From contig NC_134848.1 of NCBI RefSeq assembly GCF_965363235.1, positions 60,722,181 through 60,786,180 of the forward strand: a stretch of DNA of 64,000 bases. The letters are read 5' to 3'. The DNA comes from Mytilus galloprovincialis (Eukaryota; Mollusca; Bivalvia; Mytilida; Mytilidae). Below the pieces are notes generated by a model that ran no database searches, had not been told where the DNA came from, and saw only the letters and a program-made list of their open reading frames with translations. Made by a program: the position numbers and the translations under genes. Each line of letters starts with the position of its first letter. Positions within the stretch are counted from its first letter, which is position 1. This document shows, one piece after another, positions 1 through 12,215 of this stretch.

Positions 1-1530
1 GAATTATACATACACGATGATTCCAGTACCAGATTCTATTACAAACGAGTCGCTCTAAATTTTGCCTCACCTGTTAGTACTATAACATATTTGAAATCAA
101 ATGAAATATACATTTCCGTACTTATTCGGTATTTAAGAGCTTGTAAGTGATACTGAGATGATCGCATAATTTTATGTCAGATTTATTCCTGAAAACACTT
201 GCATTCAATTATATGTTATTATGCTTCTGATTACTAGTACCTTGACTGATTTCTAAGCAAATTATCCTATGTACCCATGGTCATTTGACTAAAATTTCTA
301 ATGAAGCTAGTGGCAATATGTGTTGCATTTAATTTTAACTTTTGTTGACGAGGGCTATTCATATCTTGAAAAAAGTATACATGTCTTGATGTTTTTTTTA
401 TGTCTATACGTTTTTTTTATCGACATCTATCAATCATATTCGTTTCTACCTATGACAAAGTATTTGCGAAAAAAAATGGGAATAAGAGAAACAAAGTTGC
501 ATATAATAAATAGAAAACGAAAATGTACACATCAAAAACAAAATATAAAACTGGAATACTGAGTAACTAGAGGCCCACCTAAACTCTAGTTGATAACATA
601 TAAATATGTTCGGGAATGGTTATTGTAGCTTTATATTTACAAGCCAAGTTTACAAATCTTGAAAGCTGAACGATCAGGATTAAAATATTGCAACAGCTTC
701 ATCAGTCGCCTGTAATCAATAAAATTCTGTTTTATGTCCTGGTGTTCCAGAATTCAAAAAAATTATCAAATGAATGTTATTTCAAGTCCATTATGTTTTT
801 GTCTACCCCTCTAAACATACATCACCGATTACTAGTATTAAGTAGTTTGAGTTAATATATAAATATAATTGAACCTTCATCACGAGTTTTTGCATACTGT
901 GTAAAAAGATGATGACAACTATTCACAGACAGGTTGCATCAATGTGACTTTGATTGACATTAATTGTATCGCACTAAAGTAAGTTATATGTTTCAACATT
1001 ATAAACACACATTATACTGAATAAATTGAAAGAAGCGGTAATGAATTACTGACTGAACGTAGCAAGATAGCACAACAAAGCTAAACTATACATCTTTGCA
1101 TTGCATCTGCTGCCTTGTCTGATTTTAGTACTATAAAATTTCAAAAGAAAAAAGTATTTTTTTCAAAAGTATTAACATGTGTAGTTTGTTCCGTAGAATG
1201 ATTTTATATTAAAAAAAGGCGTCACACTGTATACTCATGTTGTCTATGGAATATTTAGTGTAATATGAGTGTGTTTAGATGCTAATGTCTGTTAAACCTT
1301 TCGTGCAGGCTAATACATTCTGATAATTTTAACGTCAGATTGTCTGATAAATTGTTGGCGCATAAGTGTGTTTTGATGTCTTTGTCGATTAAACCTTTCG
1401 TAGAGGTTGATACACGTTCATCATTTTAACCCGGTGTTAACCGAAAAGAATAAACTGACGTGACCTTATACAAAATACAAATTAAAAGTCATTGCAAAGT
1501 CCACTAATATGTATAAAAAAGTAAAATAAA
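1..1530. other. AT-rich intergenic stretch, nothing recognised
   Basis: No open frame here has recognisable protein character, and I saw no splice-bounded exon, terminal repeat or tandem array. The frame at about 320-562 is low-complexity AT-rich translation. Confidence 0.5.
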
Positions 1531-1765
1531 AAAAGATATTGATTTCCGAGGAAAATTCAAAACGGAAAGTCCCTAATCAAATTTCAAAATCAAAAGCTCA
1601 AAACATCAAACGAATGGATTACAACTGTCGTATTCCTGACTTGGTACAGACATTTTCTTATGCAGAAAATGGTGGATTAAACCTGCTTTTAAAGCCAGAT
1701 AAACCTCTCACTTGTATGACAGTAGCATCAAATTCCATTATATTGACAACCAGACATAATAGGTA
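1530..1765 (+). repeat. Dispersed repeat family D, partial copy
   Basis: This segment shares long stretches with 23575-23850, 41938-42155, 59700-59900 and 60400-60720, and in inverse with 4255-4740 and 24955-25145. Shared landmarks are a run resembling CGAATGGATTACAACTGTC, the phrase GTGGATTAAACC and a tail with TCAAATTCCATTATATT. The short frame crossing it is a by-product of the repeat. The class is unknown. Confidence 0.75.
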
Positions 1766-2885
1766 AACATGATATTTGTTCCACAGTTTACATAGATTTG
1801 TGTTTAATTTATAGAGTTATCACACTCTTGAATGCATTGTATATAATGAAAGATGGCATATTATTAAATCATTTTCTGTATATGATATATATAGCCATAT
1901 ACAAATAAGGAAAATGCTTAGAGAAACATAACTAAATTACAGTGATCAGGCTTGTTGTAGTTGTATTGAACACATTTAAATTATGTTGTATTTTCGATCA
2001 GTGTTTTTTTTAAAAAAACAGATAATTTTATGCACTTATAGAATGCAAAGATTGAGACGTTTCAAAATATGAAATAACTATTAATTTTACAATTTTCCAT
2101 GAAATTAGGAAAATTCGATTATATCGATATCTGTACAATTTTTGTACTTATCTTTTTCATGTTTTTGAAATTGAAATAGTGAAATTGACTTTGTAGTTTT
2201 AATGATAGACATTGTGTGACAATTAATAAATGAGTGGAATATTGAATCATTTTTATGAGTGATGACTCTCAAAGAAAAGGCTTTTAATTATTAATTGAAA
2301 AGAAAATATTATGGGAGACAGTAATTAGCGATTTAAAAAAAAAAATTAACTATTTACAGCAGAAACCAATAGTATAGACATTTAAACGAGTTTTTAATAT
2401 AATTAGTTCAATTTTGCCAATCAGAAGCACTTAATACTAAACACGTTAGCAATATGTACGCTTTGATAACCATGCAAAATTACAAAAAGAAGCACTCATT
2501 TCGTATAAGTACATTTGGATGTTGCAACTATGAAATTTATTTGCCAATGTATACTGTATAAATCAGGCGGTGGTGAAAACATGACAATCAAGCACCTGAA
2601 ATTTACATTTGCTATAGGTCAACACGAATAACGCTACACAAAGATACCATGATTTTTCTTTTCCTATTATGGTATTTTAAAATACGGATCGGTTGAATTA
2701 AAAATTAATGGGAACTAACGCCGTTATTTACTATTATTTAAATTAAAATTTCATAACCCTTTTTTTTTTTTTATTAAACTTGTATCCGGTTTTTTTTAAT
2801 GTTCACAAAATCAAACTCTAAACCCGGTATAGATAACAGTTAAACTACAGCAAATGTGTTTTAAATTAGGGATTGGATCTACAAT
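1766..2885. other. AT-rich intergenic stretch, nothing recognised
   Basis: Homopolymer-rich AT sequence without a convincing exon or repeat border. Confidence 0.45.
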
Positions 2886-3212
2886 CTATATGAGATCCGT
2901 GGTGTAGTAGTTAGTGCATCGGACGACTAACACAAAGGTTCCTGGTTCGATTCCCGTCCGGGATGAAAATTTCAGGGACTTAATTTTCGGCTCTCCCTTG
3001 ACACCATTTGCGAGTATGGTCTTGAGGAAACGATGATAGTCCGTCGGAAGGGGACGACAAATGGCTGACCCGTGTTAAGAGAGAGTCATATCTCTTGCAC
3101 GTTAAAGACACCCTTGTAGATTTCGAAAAAGAGCAGGCTAATGCCGCTACAAGGCAGCACTCGCACCGCAATGTGGAAAGGGATTAATAAAAAATGCAAA
3201 AAACTTGTTTCC
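2886..3212 (+). repeat. tRNA-derived SINE
   Basis: The head is tRNA-like. An A-box-like TGGTGTAGTAGTTAG lies near 2900 and a B box GGTTCGATTCC near 2943, at normal RNA polymerase III spacing. A GC-richer body of about 230 bp follows, containing TGATAGTCCGTCGG and CTCTTGCACGTTAAAGACACC, then an A-rich 3' end. The body resembles the conserved central domain of widely distributed metazoan SINEs (MetaSINE-like); that label is recall. It is not a functional tRNA gene because the head does not fold into a full cloverleaf and runs straight into the body. Confidence 0.75.
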
Positions 3213-3309
3213 CAATCCACTATAAATAAATATGTTTAAACTAAACTATATGTCAATTGATCGTACTGTGAAATTGAAGGAACGATACAACAAATTCGGT
3301 TGGAGAAAT

Positions 3310-3600
3310 ATGTTTAACCCCGCCTGCATGTTTGCGCCTGTCCCAAGTCAGCAGCCTCTGGCCTTAGTTAGTCTTGTATTATTTTAATTTTAGTTTCTTG
3401 TGTACAATTTGGAAATTAGTATGGCGTTCATTATCACTGAACAAGTATATATTTGTTTAGAGCCAGTTGAAAGACGCCTCCGGGTGCGGGAATTTCTCGC
3501 TACATTGAAGACCTTTTGGTGACCTTCTGCTGTTGTTTTTTCTTTGGTCGTGTTGTTGTCTCTTTGACACATTCCCCATTTCCATTCTCAATTTTATACA
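3310..3600 (+). repeat. Family A retroelement 3' tail, truncated
   Basis: It shares its length with 4838-5108, 11875-12215 and 38930-39232, and in inverse with 8970-9120, 52540-53010 and 61630-61950. Landmarks are GCGCCTGTCCCAAGTCAG, GGTGCGGGAATTTCTCGCTA and a terminal CATTTCCATTCTCAATTTTA. At 38045-39232 the same tail follows a reverse-transcriptase C-terminal frame, so this is read as a 5'-truncated 3' end of that element. The open frames here are antisense by-products. Confidence 0.75.
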
Positions 3601-4250
3601 AAACTTGCCGGATGAAAAAAGACGAGACAACGACTTTTTATAAATTATTGCAAATATCTTAGCAACACAAAAATTAATCAACCCAATAAAAAACAAGACC
3701 CCAAGTCCCTATAAAAACCAATGTGCCCGGTTTACCATCCAACATCATATGCGATCTTTTTTTAGACTCTGATATCACGTACTGAATTAAAAACTACACA
3801 AATAAGTGAACTCTTTATTGGAAAATTATTGAAATTGCAGTCTATATATATATATGTTTTGAATGAATTTGTAGGTTATATTATATCTTGTGATTGTTGC
3901 ATCGAAATGTATCGTATATGAGATACAATGTATAAGCGTTGGTTCAATTATGTTTTCTATTTTCTCGGAGGTATAGATATTAGCAGATCAATACGAAACA
4001 AATACAGTACTGTTCTATAAATTATAGAAGATGGCGAACAATTTGATTTGAATTTTTTGACAACACTTTATCCCTATCAACAAGAATTCCGGCGATTTGA
4101 AAGTATCTGAAAGACAATTCACAACTATATTCAATTTGTGATTTAGATAAACTAATAACGTGACTCTGTAACTTGAAAATCCCGTCAGTATGATATTGTT
4201 CTATTTTATGTCATTATGATATATTTCTATTATGAATTAAAAAATACGTT
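3601..4250. other. Intergenic stretch, nothing recognised
   Basis: AT-rich sequence between repeat copies. No exon or element border is visible. Confidence 0.45.
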
Positions 4251-4254
4251 GAAC

Positions 4255-4740
4255 TTCAAACGTCAAAATCATTCAATCGCGTAGTGGAATTAACTATTTG
4301 TGGATTCTTATCAATTCTATATAACTTTTGGACTACTGATTCTGACGTCAGACACTCAAATCAAAGAATGTGTTTGTAGATAGATGTATTTGTGCTCTGT
4401 TAAATTGTTCCTTTTAAAATTGTTACACGATGATGACTGCTGTACCCATATTTTGATTATTTTATCTATTGTGTCGGTTTAGTTCACGCATCATTGTAAA
4501 TATAACTGAATTTGATGAGACTGTCATCAAAGTGACAGGGTTAGCGCTATAAAACCAGGTTTAATCCACCATTTTCTACATTTGAGAATGCCTGTACCAG
4601 GAATCAGTCAGGAATATGACAGATCTTGTCCATTCGTTTTTGATGTGTTTTGTTTTTTTCTGATGATGGACTTTCCGAATTGACTTTCCTCTAGGTTCAG
4701 TATTTTTGTGATTTTACTTTATAATTTATCGAAATTGTAC
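4255..4740 (-). repeat. Dispersed repeat family D, inverted copy
   Basis: Its reverse complement matches 23650-24180. Both have the ACACATTCATTGATTTG-like block, a TCTGACGTCAGA core and ATTCACAAATAGTTAATTCCA. This copy lacks an internal part present in the 23.6-24.3 kb copy. Confidence 0.7.
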
Positions 4741-4837
4741 TGTAGTCATGTGACTCAAGCTATTGATATTTGACATTTATTGAAAACATATCCATCTAGA
4801 ATATCGGAGATAACCATATCTCAAAAATGTTTTACCT

Positions 4838-5108
4838 GCAGCATTTTGCGCCTATCCCAAGTCCTGAACCTCTGGCCTGTTTATTTTTTTATTTTTTTTT
4901 TTTTTTTTATATATATTTTTCAAATTGGTATGACGTCCATTGTCACTGAACTACAATATGCATTTCTGTAGGGGACGGGTGAAGCATACCAACTGGTGCG
5001 GGATTTTCTCGCTACATTGAAGACAAATAGTTGCGTTTGGCTGGTATTTGCTCTTTGGTCGGGTTGTTGTCCCTTTGACACATTCCCCATTTCCTTTCTC
5101 AATTTTAT
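4838..5108 (+). repeat. Family A retroelement 3' tail, truncated
   Basis: Same tail as at 3310-3600, with an internal T-rich expansion near 4885-4920. It ends in the same CATTTCCTTTCTCAATTTTA block. Confidence 0.75.
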
Positions 5109-5319
5109 ATCTATATTTTGATAAATTGATTATCACACTTTCAGTTTAAAAATAAAATTTGAAAACACATTTTACATTTGGTAGAACGCGCATTACTACT
5201 AGACTATATATGCCTATTTTGGACTCAATCTATTCATGCAGCAAAGTAGTCATCCAATTATGACTACTGTACACCACCAAATATCATCTTTTCTTTTCTT
5301 TCATTATGCGTTTGGTTGA

Positions 5320-5480
5320 AAAGAGGGACAGTCAAACTCATAAATCGAAAATAAACTGACAACGCCATGGCTAAAAAAGGATAAAAGACCAACAGACAAA
5401 CAACAGTACACAAGGCACAACATAGACAATCAAAGACTTAGGAACACGAAATTCCCTACGGATCACTTATAGTGTAAAAT
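5320..5480 (-). repeat. Family B retroelement 3' tail, fragment
   Basis: It matches the 3' tail of the element copies at 27757-28400, 35450-35700 and 42950-43700. Landmarks are GAGGGACAGTCAAACTCATA, AAATAAACTGACAACGCCATGG and AGTACACAAGGCACAACA. On the minus strand it reads as the 3' end of an element whose longer copies carry a reverse-transcriptase C-terminus. Confidence 0.7.
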
Positions 5481-5586
5481 ATAATGCACCTCATAGTTTG
5501 ATATAAACTTGAATATTCATGAAGTAAGAACAAATGTTACAGTGTATGAACAATACAAATTCGTTGTAAGTGATTATGAAACGAAC

Positions 5587-5592
5587 TTTATT
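5587..5592 (-). terminator. Candidate polyadenylation signal for CTL1
   Basis: AATAAA on the minus strand about 250 nt beyond the CTL1 stop codon. I found no closer canonical signal. Position and motif are the only support. Confidence 0.35.
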
Positions 5593-5838
5593 AATAAGGC
5601 ATACACTGTTTTCTATTCATTTTTTTAATGATAAATTTACCACAATTTTTTTTAGTTAAATTCAGGTTTTAACGAATTATTTAAAATAAATATGTTCTAT
5701 CTTTTGTCTGGCCACATTTCCTTGAAAAGGTCAAAACTGTACATGTTATACAGCAATTTAAATGACAATTATGTTGTTTTTACTTGTATTTGTATAACCC
5801 ATAAAACTATCAATTTCCTGAAAGTATTTCTTCTCCAT

Positions 5839-6647
5839 TTAATGCTGATCACAGTGGCTATTCTACAAATTTAAAAAAAAAGCGGATTACTTGTTATATT
5901 GTTATCTCGGGTTCCAAATAAGTTTGAAATTCAATTTGTTTATCTTGTTTTATATGTTGTTATGTTGGATAGTACCTAATAATTAATGCATAAAATTATT
6001 TGATCAATTGGTCCAAAATGGTCAATAAATACGCAGATCTATCATGACATAATGTACAACGCACTTCCGTTAATGCTGAACCGAATCGAATATTACGTTA
6101 TAAGATATGAAACTGACTGTAGAAGATATTTGAGAATTTAAGATTAGGAACAATACATTTTAAAACATTAACACAATAAAGAGTCATGAAATGAAGGTAC
6201 CGCAACTAAACTTTATCGACATATACATTAAGGATAAACTAGATGGACAATTGCTTTTGCTTGAACTTGAATCTCATCTTAATCCAATTTTTATAACCTT
6301 GAACATACACACATACAAATGAAAGGAGAGTGTGGACTAAAATGACAAATTGCAATTTGTTTATTTTCATAACTTACCATAGGTCGCTTGCAAACAAATC
6401 TTGCCTTTCGACTGCACATAATATCATTCCATTTACCATTGTCATACATGCCATACATGTGGCAACAGTTTTCGCCTTGATCTCTGTGGTTATTTGGTTC
6501 TCCGGTATTCCAATTAGAGTAGGTTAAAGGTACATAATCGTATGACCAGATCCAAATTCCTGTTTCACTATCTGTTGCTCCAATCCAGTAAAGATCAGTA
6601 CCTGCAGTAGACATATGTGTAAGTATGTATGTGTGTGTGTGTGTGTA

Positions 6648-6707
<60 letters not shown>

Positions 6708-8592
6708 ACAGATTGGTATGCCTAAACAGGTATTTAAACTTGTTTATCTTAATTTAACTTTTTTTTTAAATTTTAACCAACTTAACTCTTCTGGCATTTA
6801 AAATAATGGACACACGTATTGAATTTGAAGGTTGTGTGATGAAAGAGCATCTAGTAACTGTATATAACAACATCATAACATTATTGTTGATAGTCTGTTT
6901 TGCAACTGTAACACATCTAATTATTTCTATTTCTATGTTATTCCGTTATTTTGTTTCTAATGATATACATATTCCTTCATTCTTGATTATTCAATATTTA
7001 TATTACTATTCATGTTGCTCAGGTTGAACTGTATCCAATTGTTTTCAGTAACATCTCTTATGTATGCAAGGAATGCATTTTGGGACCTGCAGTATCTCTG
7101 AAATTCAAAAGTATCGATTTTGAAAATAAATATGTGATATATGCATCAAGAGTTTAATACTAAGGGCATACCATACAATTTTGATCCCACGGTAATGTTT
7201 TGAATAAAATTTGTATGCACACTATTTTTACGTAGCCAATTCAAATAATATGTAATAAAGAATAATACTTTTTGTTCTACTTTTGAAAATAAATTTGTCG
7301 AACTTTTGGACATTTACATTTGTAAACAAGATACATTTATTCTTTGAATAGACTTACTTAACTTGTTTTTTTCAAGATACACAAATGTAATCAAAGCCGA
7401 GTTTTGATAATACATTCATTTAATCGTCTCTACATAAATTGACTCTTGGTTTGTGTTTCAAAAGTTTGCAAATGATTCATTTCTATAACATGAAGCTAAA
7501 AAAAAATGTTTGTCCGATTTTTGAAAAATCACTGTTTGTTTTAATAATCTCAATACTGAATCAAGTACATGTATTTTAAAATGAGGGCCCCTGTTAAAGG
7601 CTGTACATTAACCTATAAGTGTTTTCTTTTCGTACATTGTGAATTGGATGTTAAGTTGTCATTTTGACACTCATGCTATACCTTCATATTAAGAATTGTT
7701 AAAATCAGTCGAAGAATGTATTGTTTCAAGTATGGATAGTTTGGCGTCACAAAAAAAAAATACATTTTATGTTAGCACCGTAATTGCTTCCCCGTTACTA
7801 CGTCGAGTGCCTCCAAGTCAGAACAATATTACTATATAGTAAAGCAACAACAATACTTCAAGAATATTTGAAGCGTATTATCATACTGTATATAAAGTTT
7901 GATTTACTATACTATCGATACATTTTTGGGATGACTAAGCAGAATATTCACCCTTTCAGTGAAACAAATTCTTAACACGCAATATTCTGTCAATATCACG
8001 TATAGGCCCTCTCATTTCCTGAAGTTATTTATATCAGTCATTTGATACACATTTACAAAACAAAGAGAAACACACGTTTTCAAACTAGTTAAGAAACATA
8101 TACAATACAACAACTGACTGTTGTGTTAAACAAAAGACATGATAGACATACCTCTGCTTCAAACCAGGACCTCTGGTCATCGCTAAAATAATAGCAGTGA
8201 CCTTTGAACTGTTCCCATTCTGACTTACAGGAGCTGTCCTTATCTAATGAAGAAGAAAAGGAATCGATAGTTACATGTGAAAATGTTAGAATTCAGTATT
8301 GTTTGCTTTCTACACCCAACAATTTAGGAACCTATGTTGTAAAAAATCCGTCTGGACATAATCGTAACATTTATAATAAAGGCACTTACTGGTTTATAGA
8401 TATAAGTTCCACGAAAAATTATGATATGTTCTAAAATTAAAGAACCTAATTACCTTGGAGGTCTACTTCTAAATCTTTTACTGTTTGTTCTATGTATTCT
8501 AAATTAGTTCTCCACTGTTGTTGTTTTGACTCCGTAAGACATATATCAGCATTTGCGGAGGCTATTACCAAGATGATTGTGAGCAGCAACAT
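5839..8592 (-). CDS. Secreted C-type lectin, single CRD (CTL1), five coding exons
   Basis: Predicted coding exons on the minus strand are 8592-8454, 8243-8152, 7097-7007, 6601-6378 and 5862-5839; phases agree and give 189 aa. Residues 1-15 (MLLLTIILVIASANA) are a signal peptide, followed by a short helical neck and one carbohydrate-recognition domain from about residue 53. EPN (142-144) and WND (165-167) form the family's Ca2+/sugar site, and EPN normally means mannose-type specificity. Conserved CRD cysteines include those in HCYYF, RYC, ENCC and FVC. The protein probably acts outside the cell in recognition of microbial or mucus glycans. The last exon adds only seven residues. CTL2 at 30448-35003 has the same exon plan. 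Oddity: the exon 3 donor used in CTL2 is destroyed here, and an A|GTAATA 12 nt or so downstream keeps frame and adds three residues. A non-coding first exon probably ends at 9840. Confidence 0.88.
6625..6703 (+). repeat. Compound (GT)n(GA)n microsatellite in CTL1 intron 3
   Basis: About 80 bp of GT then GA dinucleotides. On the transcribed minus strand this reads (TC)n(AC)n and ends roughly 25 nt before the exon 4 acceptor, so it sits where the polypyrimidine tract belongs. Confidence 0.95.
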
Positions 8593-8969
8593 CTCTAAAA
8601 AATTTAAAATACATGGTGGAAATTATTCTAACAATGAAATATTCTACAGTGTTACATAAACTGTGAAGAGCAAAACAGTCATAAAATATATGTAAAACAA
8701 TTGGAAGACTTGAATACTGTATCTATATGGTCGGCAGCTCCTATACCAATGTCCTTTTCGATCATATAGCTCTTAAACTGTTTAGTTTTTGATACATTCT
8801 TGGCTTCCGAATATTTGACTTTGAGCATTCATGTTCAAAGTGAATCAATAAAGGCGCGTCGGACGCATGAAATTTATTACATGTTGTTTAAAAAAAAATT
8901 ATCATTGTTCGATGCTTATTACATTTTCAAGAATGTCTTTTGGATTTATCCTTAACAGAAGGTGTGAAT

Positions 8970-9120
8970 AAAGTTAAAAATGAAAGCGAGGAATGTGTCA
9001 AAGAGACAACAACTAGAACCAAGAAGCAAAAGCAGCTCTAGGCCACCGAAGGGTTTTCAAAAAATAGAGAAAATCCCACACCCAGAGGCAGACATAATTT
9101 AGCCTCTAATCAAAATGTGT
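8970..9120 (-). repeat. Family A tail fragment, inverted
   Basis: The reverse complement matches the family A terminus: GAATGTGTCAAAGAGACAAC is followed by a diverged copy of the CCCACACCCAGAGGC-type block. It lies in intron 1 of CTL1. Confidence 0.7.
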
Positions 9121-9835
9121 ACAAGTTCACACGCCATGTAAAGAGTCAATTCTCTCTGCTATTGAACATGAATGAGAAAACTGGACAGGTAGATCCACGT
9201 TAAAAACTATAACGTCTCCATATTCCATTTTGACAGATTTAGAAAATACATGTTATATATATTTAGATCCTTGGACATTAAATCAAGGGTGTGCCATTTC
9301 TTAATCTGTGTACGTGTTACCGAGGTCATACATTGTTCGGCCAGCAACTGCTATCTGTAGTTACGATATTTCAAGTAATAAATGTGCAATCGTTTCTGCA
9401 CATATATATAAATGATGATGTTAGTTGTAAGTTCATGATCAATGAGACACAGTTACCAAAATGTAAAAAAATGTGCATACAAACTTATCTTAAAAAATGG
9501 CTTGCAAATTTTAAAAGTTTTAACACATGTACATCCAGGATGTACTACAAGGGATTAACAAAGGGACATGTACAGCTATAAAGAAGAAGTTTAAACCCAT
9601 AAGAACTTCATTTACATGTAGCATATGTTATTTTATATACTACTGTATATAGTAACAAACAAATACATGTGCCTGCCCTGCAACTGTTAAGATCTTTCAA
9701 AAAGGAGATACAAGGTTGACTTCTGTAATACAGCTATTTAACGAAACAATAAACAAAAATAATGTTTGTGTTTTATTTGTGCTTGTTTTTATTTTCTCAA
9801 TATTGTTTTTTTTCTTTTAATTATTGATGCCTGAC

Positions 9836-9990
9836 CTACCTCGTATTCTTATCACACCATGCATCTTCATCTTTATGTTAAAGAATACTTTCACGTAGAT
9901 TAATCACTGTCTATTCGTAATACAGTATTTTCCTGTTACAATGTAGTTTACATGTACGGAAGAACGACACATTAGTTTCCGAATAAAAAA
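9836..9990 (-). promoter_or_regulatory. Non-coding first exon and promoter region of CTL1
   Basis: The reverse complement of 9840-9860 reads ATAAGAATACGAG then GTAGGT, aligning with CTL2's ATAAGAATGCACG then GTAAGT at 37500. The two genes stay alignable upstream, through TTCTACG-like and CTTCCGTACATGT blocks. Where CTL2 has TATAAAAA, CTL1 has a degraded TATTACGA, so CTL1 appears to have lost its TATA box. Exon and promoter status rest on this homology and on the donor. Confidence 0.5.
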
Positions 9991-11870
9991 ACAACGTAAT
10001 AAGATGCGTAAATATAGCATGTACCAGTTTTTGGCTAAATCTAAAATATTAATATAAATTTTGATAGAATATTTGTAAATAATTGAACAGGTTTTTTTTT
10101 ATCAACATCGCCTACTATTCGTCCACACGTTTTTTCATCTCAAAGGCTCTCTAACAAAAATCTTTCTAGGTTTATGCAAAATGTTATTTTGCAAATGATT
10201 TTTTTCTTGGATTTTGCAGTTACCTCAGTGAAAAAATATATGAAGTTTATTTCACTTAGTAAGCAATATTCAATACATACCTTTAAAGAAATTAGTGTTA
10301 CCATCCAAATTGTAAACGTTATCTTCACAGACAACTCTCGTTTTCTTTCATTATAATGATTTACACTACCAGTGCAACATACTTTGCTTTAACTTGTGTT
10401 TTAGCTGATTTGAAATAACCAGAACGTTCAGGATAGAAAAGAACAAAGAAAGCCTTATATTCATAAACTAAGAATTTAGAGAAATTGCGAAATCGGTTAA
10501 AGTTCTAGTTTACAATGTTCTAGTTTTTTTATTTGACATCAACATCTTTTATTTAAAACACGTTTAACATTATATTTGCAGGTTCCCATATTCATTTCTA
10601 TGTATTCACTTTAGTATTTACATCAATTTAAGAATAATCAAATAGCTGTACATTCCCCCAAACAAATTAGACTAGAAAGTTAAGCTAAATGTAAAATGTG
10701 TATATAGCAGGTCTACACGATATTACTGGTTTCTGTTTAAAGTTGAATAGCTTTTGACATTTGAATTGTCGGTTTAATAAATAAATTCAAAACAAATAAA
10801 TTTTCTGATATCTCTTTTTTTGTTAAAGAAAAAGCAGAGGAAGCCATACAGTATCCTATTTATTTCATTGCTAAATGCAGTACGGTGATAAATAATGGCT
10901 TCCATCCACCCATGTGAACTTTGTGGATAGTTGTTACATTACCAGTCGAACCACAGGTACTTACTTATATATTAAGCAGACGGCCAAAAATTACAAAAGG
11001 ACAATTAAACTATTCGTAAATCTCAATTTTTAAGCAAGCTCTTATTTAAGCAGTTAGGCCCGGTTTTGGCTCAAGAAAATAAAATGTTTGATAACTGTTT
11101 CCAAATGGCACATACTATTTGGAAATGAATTGGGTCAAGCAATGTAAATGAAAAACATAAAGATTTTTATCTGATGACGTCCAAATTTAGTTATAATAAG
11201 AACAGTTTTTGCAAAAACACTGAAAAATGCAGAATTTATGCAATTTCCATCGTTATGTCCCTCGTTGAAACATCATAGGCAGGCAAGAAACAACACAGAT
11301 ACGCTTTATCATAACTATTGACATAATTTCACCAATTTTAAAGTTGTTTTTTGGGTGCGCACATACTTTTCCAAAAAAGCATACTTCAAATTTTATGACA
11401 AACATGGAAAATCAGGATTTGTTTTCAAAATATGCAAATTTAGTCATGGTTTGTTGCCATGGTTTGTTGGAATGGTGTTGTTAAATGTGATTGTTTTTCT
11501 CTGAAAATACCTTGTACAAATGTAGTTTAGTCTTGTTTGGACACATTTATTAATATGTGTGATAATTTTTTAAATTTAGGTTATATATGCCCCTACTCCT
11601 TTGTTTTCCCATGCGTATATTGACGCCTACAGAAAAAACGAATTAAATCAAGTTGGCATGCATTTAATACATTTAAGTAATTTAATGATTAAATGATGCA
11701 CATGTTGTTACTTTTTAAATACAAATATAATTACTACTATGTGTTACAATGAGCAATTATATATATAAATTTTTAATTAAATATATATGTACATGCTGTT
11801 ATAGTACGTACACTTATAACTCTTTCTTCTTTTTGTTTTAAATATTTAACTATTTTTTTCTTTGAAATGT
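9991..11870. other. CTL1 upstream region, then AT-rich intergenic DNA
   Basis: Up to about 10140 it is alignable with the CTL2 upstream region (37590-37810). Beyond that I recognise no gene. The short frames near 10.2 kb on both strands are AT-rich artefacts. Confidence 0.45.
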
Positions 11871-11874
11871 TACC

Positions 11875-12215
11875 TAATTCTACATTGGCTAAAGGTATTT
11901 AGGATGGGAGGGGGTTGAGATCTCACGAAAATCATTTTTAACCCCGTAACATTTTCAGGAGCCTCATGCCTTTTTCAGTCTTGCATTTTGTTTTTAATTT
12001 TAGTTCATATATATGGTTTGGAGTTTAGTTTTACGTCCATTTTCACTGACAAGTACACAATTTTATTTAAGAACCAGCTTAGGACCACCTCGGGGTGCGA
12101 GATTTTCTTGCTGCGTTGAAGACCTACTGGTGGCATCCAGCTGTTATCAGCTCTGTGGTCGATTTGTTGTCTCTTTGACATATTTCCAATTTTCATTCTC
12201 AATTTTTTTGCATTT
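11875..12215 (+). repeat. Family A retroelement 3' tail, truncated
   Basis: Contains GGTTGAGATCTCA, CCCGTAACATTTT in place of the usual GCGCC block, GGGTGCGAGATTTTCTTGCT and the terminal TTTCATTCTCAATTTT. It is more diverged than the copy at 38.9-39.2 kb. Confidence 0.75.

Noticed and set aside
2886-2965. tRNA gene
   Set aside because: A and B boxes are present, but the sequence runs directly into a SINE body and I could not form a complete cloverleaf.
6330-6527. 65-codon plus-strand frame
   Set aside because: It is the antisense of the CTL1 sugar-binding exon.
9291-9581. 96-codon frame on the plus strand with several cysteines
   Set aside because: It is inside CTL1 intron 1 on the other strand, starts at GTG, and has no signal peptide or recognisable domain.
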